From contig CALVED010000005.1 of assembly GCA_944326485.1 (NCBI GenBank), forward strand, positions 123,261 through 187,260: DNA of 64,000 bases, given 5' to 3'. The notes beneath the pieces were generated by a model. The model ran no database searches. It was not told the DNA's origin and saw only the letters and a program-made list of their open reading frames with translations. The translations under genes and the position numbers were made by a program. This DNA is from Candidatus Gastranaerophilales bacterium. Lineage in GTDB: Bacteria; Cyanobacteriota; Vampirovibrionia; Gastranaerophilales; Gastranaerophilaceae. Below are positions 26,352-35,109 of this stretch, in pieces (position 1 is the first letter of the stretch; every line of letters starts with the position of its first letter).

Positions 26352-28436
26352 ATGGCAAGACAAGTTCCATTAGAAAGAGTAAGAAACTTTGGTATTGCTG
26401 CACACATAGATGCAGGTAAAACAACAACCACAGAACGTATTCTTTTCTACACAGGTAAAACTCATAAAATTGGTGAAGTACACGATGGTGCTGCTGTTAC
26501 TGACTTTATGGATCAAGAAAGAGAAAGAGGTATTACAATTCAATCCGCAGCAGTAACTGCTATGTGGAAAAATCATCAATTTAATATTATTGATACTCCC
26601 GGGCACGTTGACTTTACAATTGAGGTTGAACGTTCTCTTCGTGTATTAGATGGTGTTGTTGCTGTATTTTGTGCAGTTGGCGGTGTTCAATCTCAATCAG
26701 AAACAGTTTGGAGACAAGCGAACAGATATGAAGTACCAAGAATGGTATTTGTTAATAAAATGGATAGAACAGGTGCTAATTTCTATCGTGTTGTTGATCA
26801 AATTAAAACAAGATTAGGTGCTAATGCTGTTCCTATTCAATTACCAATTGGTGCTGAAGATAAATTTACAGGATTGATAGATCTTATGACGATGAAGGCT
26901 GAAATTTATACTAATGACCTTGGTACTGATATAAGAGAAGAAGAAATTCCTGCTGATATGCTTGAAAAAGCTCAAGAGTACAGAGCAGAAATGATTGAAA
27001 AAATTTCTGAAACTGATGATGATTTGATGCTTAAGTTTATGGAAGGTGAAGAACCTACTGTGGATGAATTAAAAGCAGCTTTAAGAAAAGCAGTTTGTAC
27101 AAACCAAATAGTTCCTGTATGTTGTGGTACAGCTTTCAAGAATAAAGGTGTTCAATTGCTTTTAGATAATGTTGTATATTATATGCCATCTCCATTGGAT
27201 GTTAAAGCTATTGAAGGCGAATTAGAAGATGGTACAAAAGTAGAAAGACATTCAAGTGAAGATGAACCATTCTCAGCTCTAGCATTTAAAATAATGACTG
27301 ACCCTTATGTAGGTCGTTTGACATTCTTAAGAGTTTATTCTGGTAAATTAACTTCAGGTTCATACGTATTAAATGCTACAAATGGAAAAAAAGAACGTAT
27401 TTCAAGATTGGTTCAAATGTATGCGGATCAAAGAAATGAAATTTCTGAAGTATATGCTGGTGATATTTGTGCAGCAGTTGGTTTAAAAGATACAACAACT
27501 GGTGATACTCTTTGTGATGAAAATGCTCCTATTATATTAGAAAAAATGGAATTCCCAGATCCAGTTATATCTGTTGCTATTGAACCAAAAACAAAAGCAG
27601 ACCAAGATAAAATGGGTATTGCTCTTCAAAAACTTGCAGAAGAAGATCCTTCATTTAGAGTTAAATCTGATACCGAAACAGGTCAAACAATTATTTCAGG
27701 TATGGGTGAACTTCACTTAGATATTATTGTAGACCGTTTACTAAGAGAATTCAAAGTTGATGCAAATGTTGGTAAACCACAAGTTGCTTACAGAGAAACT
27801 ATTTTAGGAACTGCAGATCAAGATTCTAAATTTATCAGACAATCAGGTGGTAAAGGTCAATATGGTCACGTTAAAATTAGAATTTCTCCTGCCGGTGAAA
27901 ATGAAGGTTTTGTATTTGAAAACAAAATTGTTGGTGGTGCTATTCCTAAAGAATATATTGAACCAGCAAGAAAAGGTATGGAAGAAGCTCTTGAAGGCGG
28001 TATTTTAGCTGGATATCCTATGATAGACGTTAAAGTTGAACTTTATGATGGTTCTTATCACGAAGTTGACTCTTCAGAAATGGCATTTAAAATTGCCGGT
28101 TCTATGGCCATCAAAGATGGTTGTAAGAAAGCAAGACCTTGTATCTTAGAACCTATGATGAAAGTTGAAATTGAAATTCCTGATGAATATACAGGTACTA
28201 TTATCGGTGATATTTCAAGACGTCGTGGTCGTATCGAAGGTCAAGAACCTTTAGGTAATACAGGTAACGTAATTGTTAGAGCTACAGTTCCATTAGGAAA
28301 TATGTTTGGTTATGCTACTGACTTACGTTCAAATACACAAGGTAGAGGTACTTTCTCTATGGAATTCTTGAAATATGAACAAGTTCCTACTAATGTTCAA
28401 GAAGAAATTATCTCTAAATCAGGTGCTCGTGCTTAG
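26352..28436 (+). CDS. fusA: Translation elongation factor G
   Basis: Ribosomal translocase GTPase, 694 residues, standard bacterial length. G1 is A-H-I-D-A-G-K-T at 17-24, G2/switch I includes R-G-I-T-I near 60, G3 is D-T-P-G-H near 82-86, and G4 is N-K-M-D near 136-139. Domains II-V follow, with R-R-R-G-R-I-E-G-Q near the C-terminal domain IV/V junction. It stands as a single transcription unit: no rpsL, rpsG or tuf is adjacent, unlike the usual str operon. A terminator follows 20 bp after the stop. Confidence 0.98.
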   Translation: MARQVPLERVRNFGIAAHIDAGKTTTTERILFYTGKTHKIGEVHDGAAVTDFMDQERERGITIQSAAVTAMWKNHQFNIIDTPGHVDFTIEVERSLRVLDGVVAVFCAVGGVQSQSETVWRQANRYEVPRMVFVNKMDRTGANFYRVVDQIKTRLGANAVPIQLPIGAEDKFTGLIDLMTMKAEIYTNDLGTDIREEEIPADMLEKAQEYRAEMIEKISETDDDLMLKFMEGEEPTVDELKAALRKAVCTNQIVPVCCGTAFKNKGVQLLLDNVVYYMPSPLDVKAIEGELEDGTKVERHSSEDEPFSALAFKIMTDPYVGRLTFLRVYSGKLTSGSYVLNATNGKKERISRLVQMYADQRNEISEVYAGDICAAVGLKDTTTGDTLCDENAPIILEKMEFPDPVISVAIEPKTKADQDKMGIALQKLAEEDPSFRVKSDTETGQTIISGMGELHLDIIVDRLLREFKVDANVGKPQVAYRETILGTADQDSKFIRQSGGKGQYGHVKIRISPAGENEGFVFENKIVGGAIPKEYIEPARKGMEEALEGGILAGYPMIDVKVELYDGSYHEVDSSEMAFKIAGSMAIKDGCKKARPCILEPMMKVEIEIPDEYTGTIIGDISRRRGRIEGQEPLGNTGNVIVRATVPLGNMFGYATDLRSNTQGRGTFSMEFLKYEQVPTNVQEEIISKSGARA

Positions 28437-28456
28437 AGTATAAATTGTTCATAAAT

Positions 28457-28494
28457 AAAAAGGATGTCTACAAGAATAGACATCCTTTTTATTT
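28457..28494 (+). terminator. Intrinsic terminator after fusA
   Basis: AAAAAGGATGTCTA (28457-28470) and TAGACATCCTTTTT (28477-28490) are reverse complements around a six-base loop. Repeat copy D starts immediately behind it. Confidence 0.92.
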
Positions 28495-28672
28495 TGTCCG
28501 AGAAAATTCACGATAAGCTGAAAGTGTGAGTGAAATTTTTTTAAACTAACCAAAAACTTTGTTTTTGAGAGAGCTTGTATCCATAGTAAAACTAAGGTGA
28601 GCAGAGTTTCCAAAAGGTGAGTGCTTTGTTAGCGAGGACGAAAATGTAACAAAGTGCGATACTGGATTAAAT
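28495..28672 (+). repeat. Dispersed intergenic repeat, long form (copy D)
   Basis: From TGTCCGAGAAAATTCACGATAAGC to GCGATACTGGATTAAAT, 178 bp, in the same order as copy C, with the 9-bp ACTTTGTTA-type inverted repeat shortened by one change (GCTTTGTTA). It abuts the fusA terminator. Confidence 0.92.
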
Positions 28673-28673
28673 T

Positions 28674-28695
28674 AAAAAAAGGGAGCATTGCTCCC
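28674..28695 (-). terminator. Terminator of the 28731 gene
   Basis: On the minus strand GGGAGCAATGCTCCC forms a hairpin followed by at least seven T, 36 bases after the stop codon. Confidence 0.75.
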
Positions 28696-28730
28696 CTCTC
28701 CCATGATGATAAATAATTAGAAGAATCGCT

Positions 28731-29141
28731 TTATTTAATGAATATATTTTTTGTCCCTTCTCTTACTACATGTGTAAATCCAAATATATCATTTTTTACT
28801 TCATAACCTTTCGGTAATTCATGTGTTCCTGTTGTTATGTCTGCTAGGTTCCAAGCTATATTTATTTTACCCATATTTTCAACAAATTTAGCATTTTTAG
28901 GAAGTTTCCCTGATTGATTTATTCCATCAATTTGTTCTTTTGTTAATCTGTTGAATAATAATCTCATAAAGCCAATGCGTGGAGTTGCACCAATAATTGT
29001 GTCTTTTGGTCTAAGTTCAACTTTGTCAGATTTTAATTCATTAAAAATATTACTTTTAAATGCTTTTAAATCCATTTCTGCTGGAAAATTAACTTTTGTT
29101 TGTGTATGGCAATTTTGCATGCCTTGAAAAGCAATTGTCAT
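28731..29141 (-). CDS. Hypothetical protein with N-terminal F-Q-G motif
   Basis: A 136-residue protein with AAGGAG at good spacing before the ATG. It has no signal peptide. The N-terminus M-T-I-A-F-Q-G resembles the S-F-x-G signature of other proteins in the window, moved to the very start. The remainder looks compact and basic, with a G-F-M-R-L-L-F-N-R-L helix near 72 and a C-terminal I-F-G-F-T-H-V-V-R-E-G-T strand pair. I recognise no family. It is monocistronic with its own terminator. Confidence 0.6.
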   Translation of the reverse strand: MTIAFQGMQNCHTQTKVNFPAEMDLKAFKSNIFNELKSDKVELRPKDTIIGATPRIGFMRLLFNRLTKEQIDGINQSGKLPKNAKFVENMGKINIAWNLADITTGTHELPKGYEVKNDIFGFTHVVREGTKNIFIK

Positions 29142-29329
29142 AATAATTTCTCCTTACTTACATTCCTAAAATATTTAATTTACTTACTATTCCGAGTTGT
29201 TAATTATTAAAAGTTTTTTTAAACGCTGAAATTTACAATATCTTTTTAAATATTAAGAAATATTAAGCACTTAAATATCTATTGTTTTATTAATGATATG
29301 TTACATTACTACAAATATAGTAAAATTTT
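29142..29329. other. AT-rich gap without a gene
   Basis: The 311-bp gap between the genes ending at 29141 and starting at 29453 has no reading frame of note in its first 190 bases. Its right half holds the promoter and leader RNA listed separately. Confidence 0.6.
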
Positions 29330-29358
29330 TTGAAAGTTATCAAAAAAAGTGTTATAAT
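29330..29358 (+). promoter_or_regulatory. Consensus-like promoter of the Ycf45/R3H gene
   Basis: TTGAAA (29330-29335), a 17-base spacer and TATAAT (29353-29358): one of the best promoters in the window. The expected start is near 29365, giving a leader of about 88 bases. Confidence 0.82.
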
Positions 29359-29364
29359 AAAAAT

Positions 29365-29452
29365 GTAGGTAGCCCCGATAAAAGGGCAGAAAAAAGTCCT
29401 AAATCGGGTACAAGTAAAAACACCTGAGCGCGTGAAAAAGCGAAAGGGACAT
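29365..29452 (+). ncRNA. Structured leader RNA upstream of the Ycf45/R3H gene (candidate cis-regulator)
   Basis: The leader contains CCCGAT (29374-29379) pairing with ATCGGG (29403-29408), an inner pairing GGGC (29384-29387)/GTCC (29396-29399), a possible closing pair AGGT (29367-29370)/ACCT (29422-29425), and a second hairpin CGC (29429-29431)/GCG (29440-29442) directly before the AAAGGG ribosome site. The region is markedly more GC-rich than its surroundings. I could not match it to a riboswitch class I know. Confidence 0.5.
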
Positions 29453-31051
29453 ATGGATAAAATACAATTTCATAATGACCTAAGAAGGTTAATTGAAATT
29501 TTACCGCCGAAGATTATTGAAGCACTAAGGCCTTATAACTTAGATGATGCAATTGAATTGGTTCTTGATTTGGGCAGGGTTGGGGAAGTTCGTTATTCTG
29601 ACGGAAAAACAGATTATTTAGGGGAAAATTATGTAACGGATGAAGATATAGAATATATAACTTCTAGAATACAACCGTTTACAAGTGATAATCGTTCAGG
29701 AATTCCGGGAACACTTCATAGGATAAGTGCAATAAGAAACAGGCAAGGGAAAGTAGTTGGTCTTACTTGCAGGATAGGTCGTGTTGTAACAGGTACTATT
29801 GCTTGTATTAAAGATATTGTTTTACAAAATAAGAGTATATTATTCTTAGGCAGACCCGGAGTCGGTAAAACAACAAAACTCAGAGAAATTTCGAGATTGG
29901 TTGCTAATGATTTAGGTAAGAGAGTTGTAGTTGTTGATACTTCAAATGAAATTGCCGGTGATGGTGATACTCCGCATCCTGCGATAGGTAGAGCTAGAAG
30001 AATGCAGGTTACACAGCCAATTTACCAAAAAGATGTTATGATTGAGGCTGTTGAAAATCATACTCCTGAGGTTATAGTTGTTGATGAAATCGGTACAGAA
30101 GAAGAAGCTCAGGCGGCAAGAACTATTGCAGAACGTGGTGTTATGCTTATTGCTACCGCTCATGGTAATACTTTAGATAATTTAATTAAAAATCCTATTT
30201 TATCTGATTTAGTTGGTGGTGTAAGTTCCGTTACTTTAGGTGATGATGAAGCAAAAAGAAGAGGGTGTCAGAAAACCGTTCTTGAAAGAGAAAAACAGCC
30301 TACTTTTGATATTGTTATTGAAATTATTGATAGAAATACATTAGCAGTTTATAAAAATACGGCAGAAGCTGTTGATTATATTTTAAGAGGTTGGCCAATC
30401 AGACCTGAAATAAGAAAAGTTGATCAAGTTTATGATGATAAAGTCAAAACAGAAGATGCAATTGCTCAGCAGAAAATAAAAGAAGAAGAAGAAGCACTTG
30501 CAAGCCAGAAATTAAAATTTAGTTTTTCGAGACAAGAGTACGTAAAACAGGTTAAAGATTTCAAGAAGATATATATATATGCTGTAAGCAGAACAGTTTT
30601 GGATAAAGTGCTTGAACGTTTGAATTTGCAAGCTGAAATAACAAGAAATATTGAAGAAGCTGATATAGTAATTGTACATAAAGCTTTTGCTAAAGGCGGT
30701 ACTAAAATTTTAAGTATTGCTAATGATTATAAACTTCCTATATATTATGTACGTTCAAATTCTATGTCACAAGTTCAAAAAGTTGTTAAAGAAGCACTTC
30801 ATATTAAAGACAGCGAAACACTTCAAGGTTATTATGATGATGCAGAAAGAGCTTTAGATGAAGCAAAAGCTGCTATTCAAAAAATACTTGAAGGTGCTGA
30901 TAATGTTGAACTGCATCCTCAAAATCAGCAAATAAGAAAATTGCAGCATGAACTTGTTGAACAGCATAATTTATCAAGTGAAAGTATAGGTGAAGGTACT
31001 GAACGTCGTTTAAGAATTGTTGGCGGCAGTGATTTTAAAAATGCAGGTTAA
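29453..31051 (+). CDS. Ycf45-type AAA ATPase with C-terminal R3H domain
   Basis: A 532-residue protein from the ATG at 29453 (AAAGGG upstream); a GTG at 29432 would add seven basic residues but lies inside the leader hairpin. Walker A is G-R-P-G-V-G-K-T at 133-140, the core shows V-V-D-T-S-N-E-I-A-G-D-G-D and V-V-D-E-I-G-T-E-E-E-A (Walker B), and A-H-G-N follows; these are shared with SpoIIIAA and plastid/cyanobacterial Ycf45. The last 60 residues carry an R3H motif (R-K-L-Q-H-E-L, then S-S-E-S-I-G-E-G-x-x-R-R), predicted to bind single-stranded nucleic acid. The family is characteristic of cyanobacteria and supports the lineage call. Its exact role is unknown. Confidence 0.88.
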   Translation: MDKIQFHNDLRRLIEILPPKIIEALRPYNLDDAIELVLDLGRVGEVRYSDGKTDYLGENYVTDEDIEYITSRIQPFTSDNRSGIPGTLHRISAIRNRQGKVVGLTCRIGRVVTGTIACIKDIVLQNKSILFLGRPGVGKTTKLREISRLVANDLGKRVVVVDTSNEIAGDGDTPHPAIGRARRMQVTQPIYQKDVMIEAVENHTPEVIVVDEIGTEEEAQAARTIAERGVMLIATAHGNTLDNLIKNPILSDLVGGVSSVTLGDDEAKRRGCQKTVLEREKQPTFDIVIEIIDRNTLAVYKNTAEAVDYILRGWPIRPEIRKVDQVYDDKVKTEDAIAQQKIKEEEEALASQKLKFSFSRQEYVKQVKDFKKIYIYAVSRTVLDKVLERLNLQAEITRNIEEADIVIVHKAFAKGGTKILSIANDYKLPIYYVRSNSMSQVQKVVKEALHIKDSETLQGYYDDAERALDEAKAAIQKILEGADNVELHPQNQQIRKLQHELVEQHNLSSESIGEGTERRLRIVGGSDFKNAG

Positions 31052-31056
31052 TAGTT

Positions 31057-31178
31057 TGTCCGAAAAAAACTCACGATAAGCTGAAAGTGTGAGTGAAGTT
31101 TTTCGAGTGGCATTTTTAAAAGGTAAGTACTTTGTTAGCTAGGATGACTCGGTAAAAAAGTGCGATACTAGATTAAAT
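31057..31178 (+). repeat. Dispersed intergenic repeat, medium form (copy E)
   Basis: From TGTCCGAAAAAAACTCACGAT to GATACTAGATTAAAT, 122 bp. The central segment of the long form is absent; the hairpin (ACTCAC/GTGAGT-type) is followed by TTTTTCGAGTGGCA and then AAAAGGTAAGTACTTTGTTAGC. It begins 5 bp after the R3H gene. Confidence 0.9.
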
Positions 31179-31189
31179 GTTTAATCGAT

Positions 31190-31221
31190 AAAAAAGACTG
31201 CTTTAAAGCAGTCTTTTTTAT
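31190..31221. terminator. Bidirectional terminator between R3H and DegT genes
   Basis: AAAAAAGACTGCTTT (31190-31204) and AAAGCAGTCTTTTTT (31205-31219) form a perfect palindrome, with T on one flank and A on the other. It serves the plus-strand R3H gene and the minus-strand aminotransferase gene. Confidence 0.9.
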
Positions 31222-31238
31222 TATCTAGTCGTCTTTCT

Positions 31239-32357
31239 TTATACAGCTTGTTTAGTTAATTTTAAACATTCAACGACTGTATCTACAACAGTTTGTTGTT
31301 CTTCTACAGTTAATTCAGGGAACATAGGAATTGACATTACCATTTTTGTATCTTTTTCTGTTTTTGGAAGGTCACCTTCTTTATATCCTAAGTTTTTATG
31401 TAGTTTTTGTAAGTGTAATGGTACCGGATAATAAATCATAGCACCTATACCTTTTTCTTGAAGTAGTTTATGAACTTCATCACGATTTTCTATTTTTATA
31501 GTGTATTGGTGGTATACACAATAGGAATCATGAATTTCTTTAGGAGTTTCAATTTCAGGATATTTTTTAAACATTTCATTATATCTGTATGCATTTTCTC
31601 TTCTTTTTTCATTCCATTCGTTGATATAATTTAATTTAACTCTTAAAATAGCAGCTTGAATTTCATCTAATCTTGAGTTTACTCCGAGTTCATCGTGATA
31701 ATATCTAATAGCTCCGCCGTGGTTTCTTAGGGCAATAACTCTGTTATAAAGTTTTTCATCATTGCAGGTAATCATACCGCCATCACCCATACCGCCTAAA
31801 TTTTTTGTCGGATAGAAGCTAAAACATCCGAAATCACCGAATGAGCCTACTTTTTGTCCTTTATATTCAGCACCTATTGCTTGACAACAATCTTCAACAA
31901 CTTTTAAATTATGGCGTTTTGCAATATCCATAATTTTATCCATTTCTGCAGGCTGCCCATATAAATGTACAGGGATAATTGCTTTTGTTTTTGGAGTAAT
32001 TGCAGCTTCTATTTTATCTGCATCTATATTAAATGTGTCTGGGTTAATATCTACAAAAACAGGTGTTGCTCCGGCTAATCCTATTGCACTTGCTGTTGCT
32101 ACAAATGTAAATGCTGTTGTAATTACTTCATCTCCTCTTCCTATATCTAATGCTCTTAGAGCAAGATGAAGTGCATCTGTTCCTGAGTTTAATCCTACTG
32201 AATATTTTGTACCTACAAAATTGGCAAGTTCTGTTTGAAATGCTTTATTATGTTTTCCAAGAATATATGAACCTGAAGCAAGTACTTCAAGTACTTCTTT
32301 TTCAATTTCTTTACCGATTTTTGCATATTGTCTTTTTGAATCTAAAATAGGTATCAT
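31239..32357 (-). CDS. DegT/DnrJ/EryC1/StrS family aminotransferase
   Basis: A 372-residue PLP enzyme of the sugar aminotransferase family, which makes amino-sugars for surface glycans. The pyridoxal Lys is K185 in Y-P-T-K-N-L-G-G. The fold-type I pattern includes N-S-G-T-D-A-L at 57-63, T-x-F-T-F-V-A-T near 81, and V-E-D-C-C-Q-A near 154. The length and [13 protein letters not shown] near 313 fit WecE/WbpE-like enzymes. GAGGAG precedes the ATG. It is a single gene; no sugar-nucleotide synthesis gene is adjacent, so the product sugar cannot be told. Confidence 0.92.
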   Translation of the reverse strand: MIPILDSKRQYAKIGKEIEKEVLEVLASGSYILGKHNKAFQTELANFVGTKYSVGLNSGTDALHLALRALDIGRGDEVITTAFTFVATASAIGLAGATPVFVDINPDTFNIDADKIEAAITPKTKAIIPVHLYGQPAEMDKIMDIAKRHNLKVVEDCCQAIGAEYKGQKVGSFGDFGCFSFYPTKNLGGMGDGGMITCNDEKLYNRVIALRNHGGAIRYYHDELGVNSRLDEIQAAILRVKLNYINEWNEKRRENAYRYNEMFKKYPEIETPKEIHDSYCVYHQYTIKIENRDEVHKLLQEKGIGAMIYYPVPLHLQKLHKNLGYKEGDLPKTEKDTKMVMSIPMFPELTVEEQQTVVDTVVECLKLTKQAV

Positions 32358-32464
32358 ATTACTTCTCCTCTTACTTCCTATATATTTAGTTTAACACATT
32401 TCATTTATGCCTTTATATAATCTTAATACTGTAATAATTCAGTTTTTTTAGTATTATTAATATT

Positions 32465-33301
32465 ATGAATTATTTTGAACGTGCAAGAAAATTTAAAGCA
32501 AAGAAAAGACTTGGTCAAAACTTTTTGATTGATGAAAAAGTTATTGAAACAATTTTGGATGAATCTGATATATCTAAGGATGATATAGTTGTTGAGATAG
32601 GTCCGGGGCTTGGTTTTGTTACGGAACAATTGGTTAAACTTGCAAAAAAAGTTTATGCTGTTGAGCTTGATGAAGATATGGTTGATGAAATTTCGAAGAT
32701 AAATGCTGATAATTTGGAAATTGTTCATAAAGATATATTGAAAACAGATTTATCTCAATTTTGTAATAAACTGAAAGTTGTTGCAAATATTCCTTATTAT
32801 ATTACATCTCCTATTATCGCTCATTTATTAGGTGAGATAGATGACTTAAACAATAAAAACAGAAATTGTATTTCACAAGTTGTTTTAATGGTTCAGTATG
32901 AAGTTGCAAAAAGACTTGCAGCGAATGAAGAGTCTCCGTCTAAAGAATATGGATTGTTATCAATTCTTGCTCAATTTTGGTCAAATGTTGAATTTATAAG
33001 AAAAGTTGGTTCAAGATCATTTTACCCTTCTCCTAAGGTAGATTCTGCAATTGTTAAGCTTACTGTTAAAAAAAAGCCGTTATTAGAACTTTCTAATTAT
33101 TCTTTTTTTAAAAAAGTTGTTAAGGCTTGTTTTGCAACCAGAAGAAAGAATATTAAAAATTCCCTTGTTAATGCTGGTTTTGCTAAAAATGCTGTAGAAA
33201 AAACTCTTTCTGATTTGAATATTAATGAAAATGTAAGAGGTGAAGCTTTATCTATTAATATGATGGGTGATTTATCTGAAAAATTGAAAGAAAATTTATG
33301 A
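32465..33301 (+). CDS. rsmA: 16S rRNA dimethyladenosine transferase
   Basis: KsgA/RsmA dimethylates two adjacent adenosines in the 3' end helix of 16S rRNA. Length is 278 residues. K-R-L-G-Q-N-F-L is at 16-23, SAM motif I is V-V-E-I-G-P-G-L-G near 43, and the catalytic motif IV is N-I-P-Y-Y-I near 107. The C-terminal helical domain carries F-A-T-R-R-K-N-I near 224. No strong ribosome site is seen. The stop overlaps the ispE start by four bases (ATGA), opening a coupled rsmA-ispE-murQ operon. Confidence 0.96.
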   Translation: MNYFERARKFKAKKRLGQNFLIDEKVIETILDESDISKDDIVVEIGPGLGFVTEQLVKLAKKVYAVELDEDMVDEISKINADNLEIVHKDILKTDLSQFCNKLKVVANIPYYITSPIIAHLLGEIDDLNNKNRNCISQVVLMVQYEVAKRLAANEESPSKEYGLLSILAQFWSNVEFIRKVGSRSFYPSPKVDSAIVKLTVKKKPLLELSNYSFFKKVVKACFATRRKNIKNSLVNAGFAKNAVEKTLSDLNINENVRGEALSINMMGDLSEKLKENL

Positions 33302-34152
33302 AAAGAATAAAAGTAAAAGCTCCTGCTAAAATTAATTTAACGCTTGAAATATTAAATAGACGTGATGATGGTTTTCATAATATTCAATCTATAATGCAGG
33401 CAATAAATTTATATGATTATTTAATTTTTGAATTAGAAAATTCAAATAAATTAGAAATTATATTAAATGGTAATTCTAAAGAAATTCCTTATAATGAGTC
33501 AAATCTTATATATAAGGCAGCTGTAAAATTTTTTGAAAAAATATCAGTTAGCAGCGTTAAATTAAATGTATATATAGAAAAAAATATTCCAATAGCAGCA
33601 GGGCTCGCCGGTGGCAGCACTGATGCTGCTGCAACTTTATATGCTTTAAATAAATTATATGAAAATATTTTATCAAATGATGAAATTAATCTATTATGTG
33701 CAGCTTTGGGGTCTGATTTAAATTTTTGTTTAAATGGCGGATGTGCAATCTGCAGCGGAAGAGGTGAAATTATTGAATCAATTCCTTTCTATGAACAAAG
33801 TGTTTCTTTAATAAAACCTAAAAATCTGGGTATCAGTGCAAAGGAAGCATATATGAACTTTGCTCGACTTATCGATAAATCAAATCCAGATAATACAACT
33901 AAATTGAAAGATTTATTAATAGAAGGAAAATTTGATAAATCTCTTATATATAATAGTCTGGAAAAAGCTTTATTTCCTTATTATGAAGAATTAAGACTAA
34001 TTAAACGGAATGTTAAAGACTCATTGATGTCAGGAAGCGGTTCAACTTTCTTTGTTTTGAATGATAAAATTGAAACAGATTTAAATAAAAATAATTATCA
34101 AATTTTTGAAAATTTAAAAACAATTTCAAAAGGAGTTGAAGAAGTTTTATGA
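33298..34152 (+). CDS. ispE: 4-diphosphocytidyl-2-C-methyl-D-erythritol kinase
   Basis: GHMP kinase of the non-mevalonate isoprenoid pathway, 284 residues. The substrate motif P-A-K-I-N-L-T-L is at residues 6-13, the ATP loop is P-I-A-A-G-L-A-G-G-S-T-D-A-A-A near 99-113, and G-S-G-S-T-F-F near 245 is the C-terminal motif. It shows that isoprenoids are made through the MEP route, feeding the polyprenyl synthase at 52565. It overlaps both neighbours by four bases. Confidence 0.95.
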   Translation: MKRIKVKAPAKINLTLEILNRRDDGFHNIQSIMQAINLYDYLIFELENSNKLEIILNGNSKEIPYNESNLIYKAAVKFFEKISVSSVKLNVYIEKNIPIAAGLAGGSTDAAATLYALNKLYENILSNDEINLLCAALGSDLNFCLNGGCAICSGRGEIIESIPFYEQSVSLIKPKNLGISAKEAYMNFARLIDKSNPDNTTKLKDLLIEGKFDKSLIYNSLEKALFPYYEELRLIKRNVKDSLMSGSGSTFFVLNDKIETDLNKNNYQIFENLKTISKGVEEVL

Positions 34153-35051
34153 AAGATGTAATTATTACTGAAAAAACTAATAATAATACTATAAACATTG
34201 ATACATCAACTTCTTATGAAATTGCCAAAATGATAAATGCAGAAGATTTGAAAGTTGCATATGAAGTTTCAAAACAACTTGAAAATATTGCAAAAGCAAT
34301 TGACATAATCTCAAATAATTTTATGCAAGGAGGCAGGCTGTTATACTTTGGAGCAGGAACAAGCGGTAGACTTGGTGTTTTAGATGCTTCTGAGTGCCCG
34401 CCTACTTTTAATACCCCGAGTGAAATGGTTAGAGGAATTATTGCCGGTGGGGATAAAGCTTTGAGGTTCGCTATTGAAGGAGCGGAAGATTCTATTGAAC
34501 TTGCTTTAAGTGATTTTAATAATTTAAATGTTTCTTCTTTGGATACTGTTGTTGCTATTTCGGCAAGCGGTAATGCTAATTATGTTGTTGAAATTTTAAA
34601 ACTGGCGAAAGAAAAACAAGCTAAAACAATTGCTTTAACTTGTAACAAAGATGCTGAGCTCATAAAATATGCAGATGTATCAATCTGCACAGAAACAGGC
34701 CCTGAAGTAATTACAGGTTCTACGAGAATGAAAGCGGGAACTGCACAAAAGATGGTTCTTAATATGCTGACAACAGGAGCTATGGTTAAAATTGGTAAAG
34801 TATATAAAAACTTTATGATAGATGTTAAACCTACAAATATTAAATTAAAAGACAGAGCTCAAAGAATTGTTTCTCAAATTGCTAATGTATCTATAGATGA
34901 AGCAAAACATATTCTTGATGAAAATTCATATAATGTTAAAGAAGCAATATTACAACTTAAGTATTCTATTTCTTTTGATGAAGCTGTGCAGATTTTGAAA
35001 AACAATGATGGAATTTTAAGAAAAGCTTTCAATAATCTTAATAAAAATTAA
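34149..35051 (+). CDS. murQ: N-acetylmuramic acid 6-phosphate etherase
   Basis: Cleaves the lactyl ether of MurNAc-6-phosphate during peptidoglycan recycling. Length is 300 residues. A SIS sugar-phosphate domain shows G-A-G-T-S-G-R-L-G-V-L-D-A-S-E-C-P-P-T-F near 58-77, with the catalytic Glu in that segment and a second one in R-F-A-I-E-G-A-E-D near 107. S-G-N-A-N-Y-V and G-P-E-V-I-T-G-S-T-R-M-K-A-G-T (about 180-195) complete the pattern. A C-terminal UBA-like helical part repeats V-K-E-A-I-L-Q-L. It closes the operon with rsmA and ispE, an unusual partner set. Confidence 0.95.
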   Translation: MKDVIITEKTNNNTINIDTSTSYEIAKMINAEDLKVAYEVSKQLENIAKAIDIISNNFMQGGRLLYFGAGTSGRLGVLDASECPPTFNTPSEMVRGIIAGGDKALRFAIEGAEDSIELALSDFNNLNVSSLDTVVAISASGNANYVVEILKLAKEKQAKTIALTCNKDAELIKYADVSICTETGPEVITGSTRMKAGTAQKMVLNMLTTGAMVKIGKVYKNFMIDVKPTNIKLKDRAQRIVSQIANVSIDEAKHILDENSYNVKEAILQLKYSISFDEAVQILKNNDGILRKAFNNLNKN

Positions 35052-35109
35052 TAATTAGGCAAGAATTGTTATTTATGTTCTTTACTTCATTTAAGAAAAG
35101 GAATGTAAG

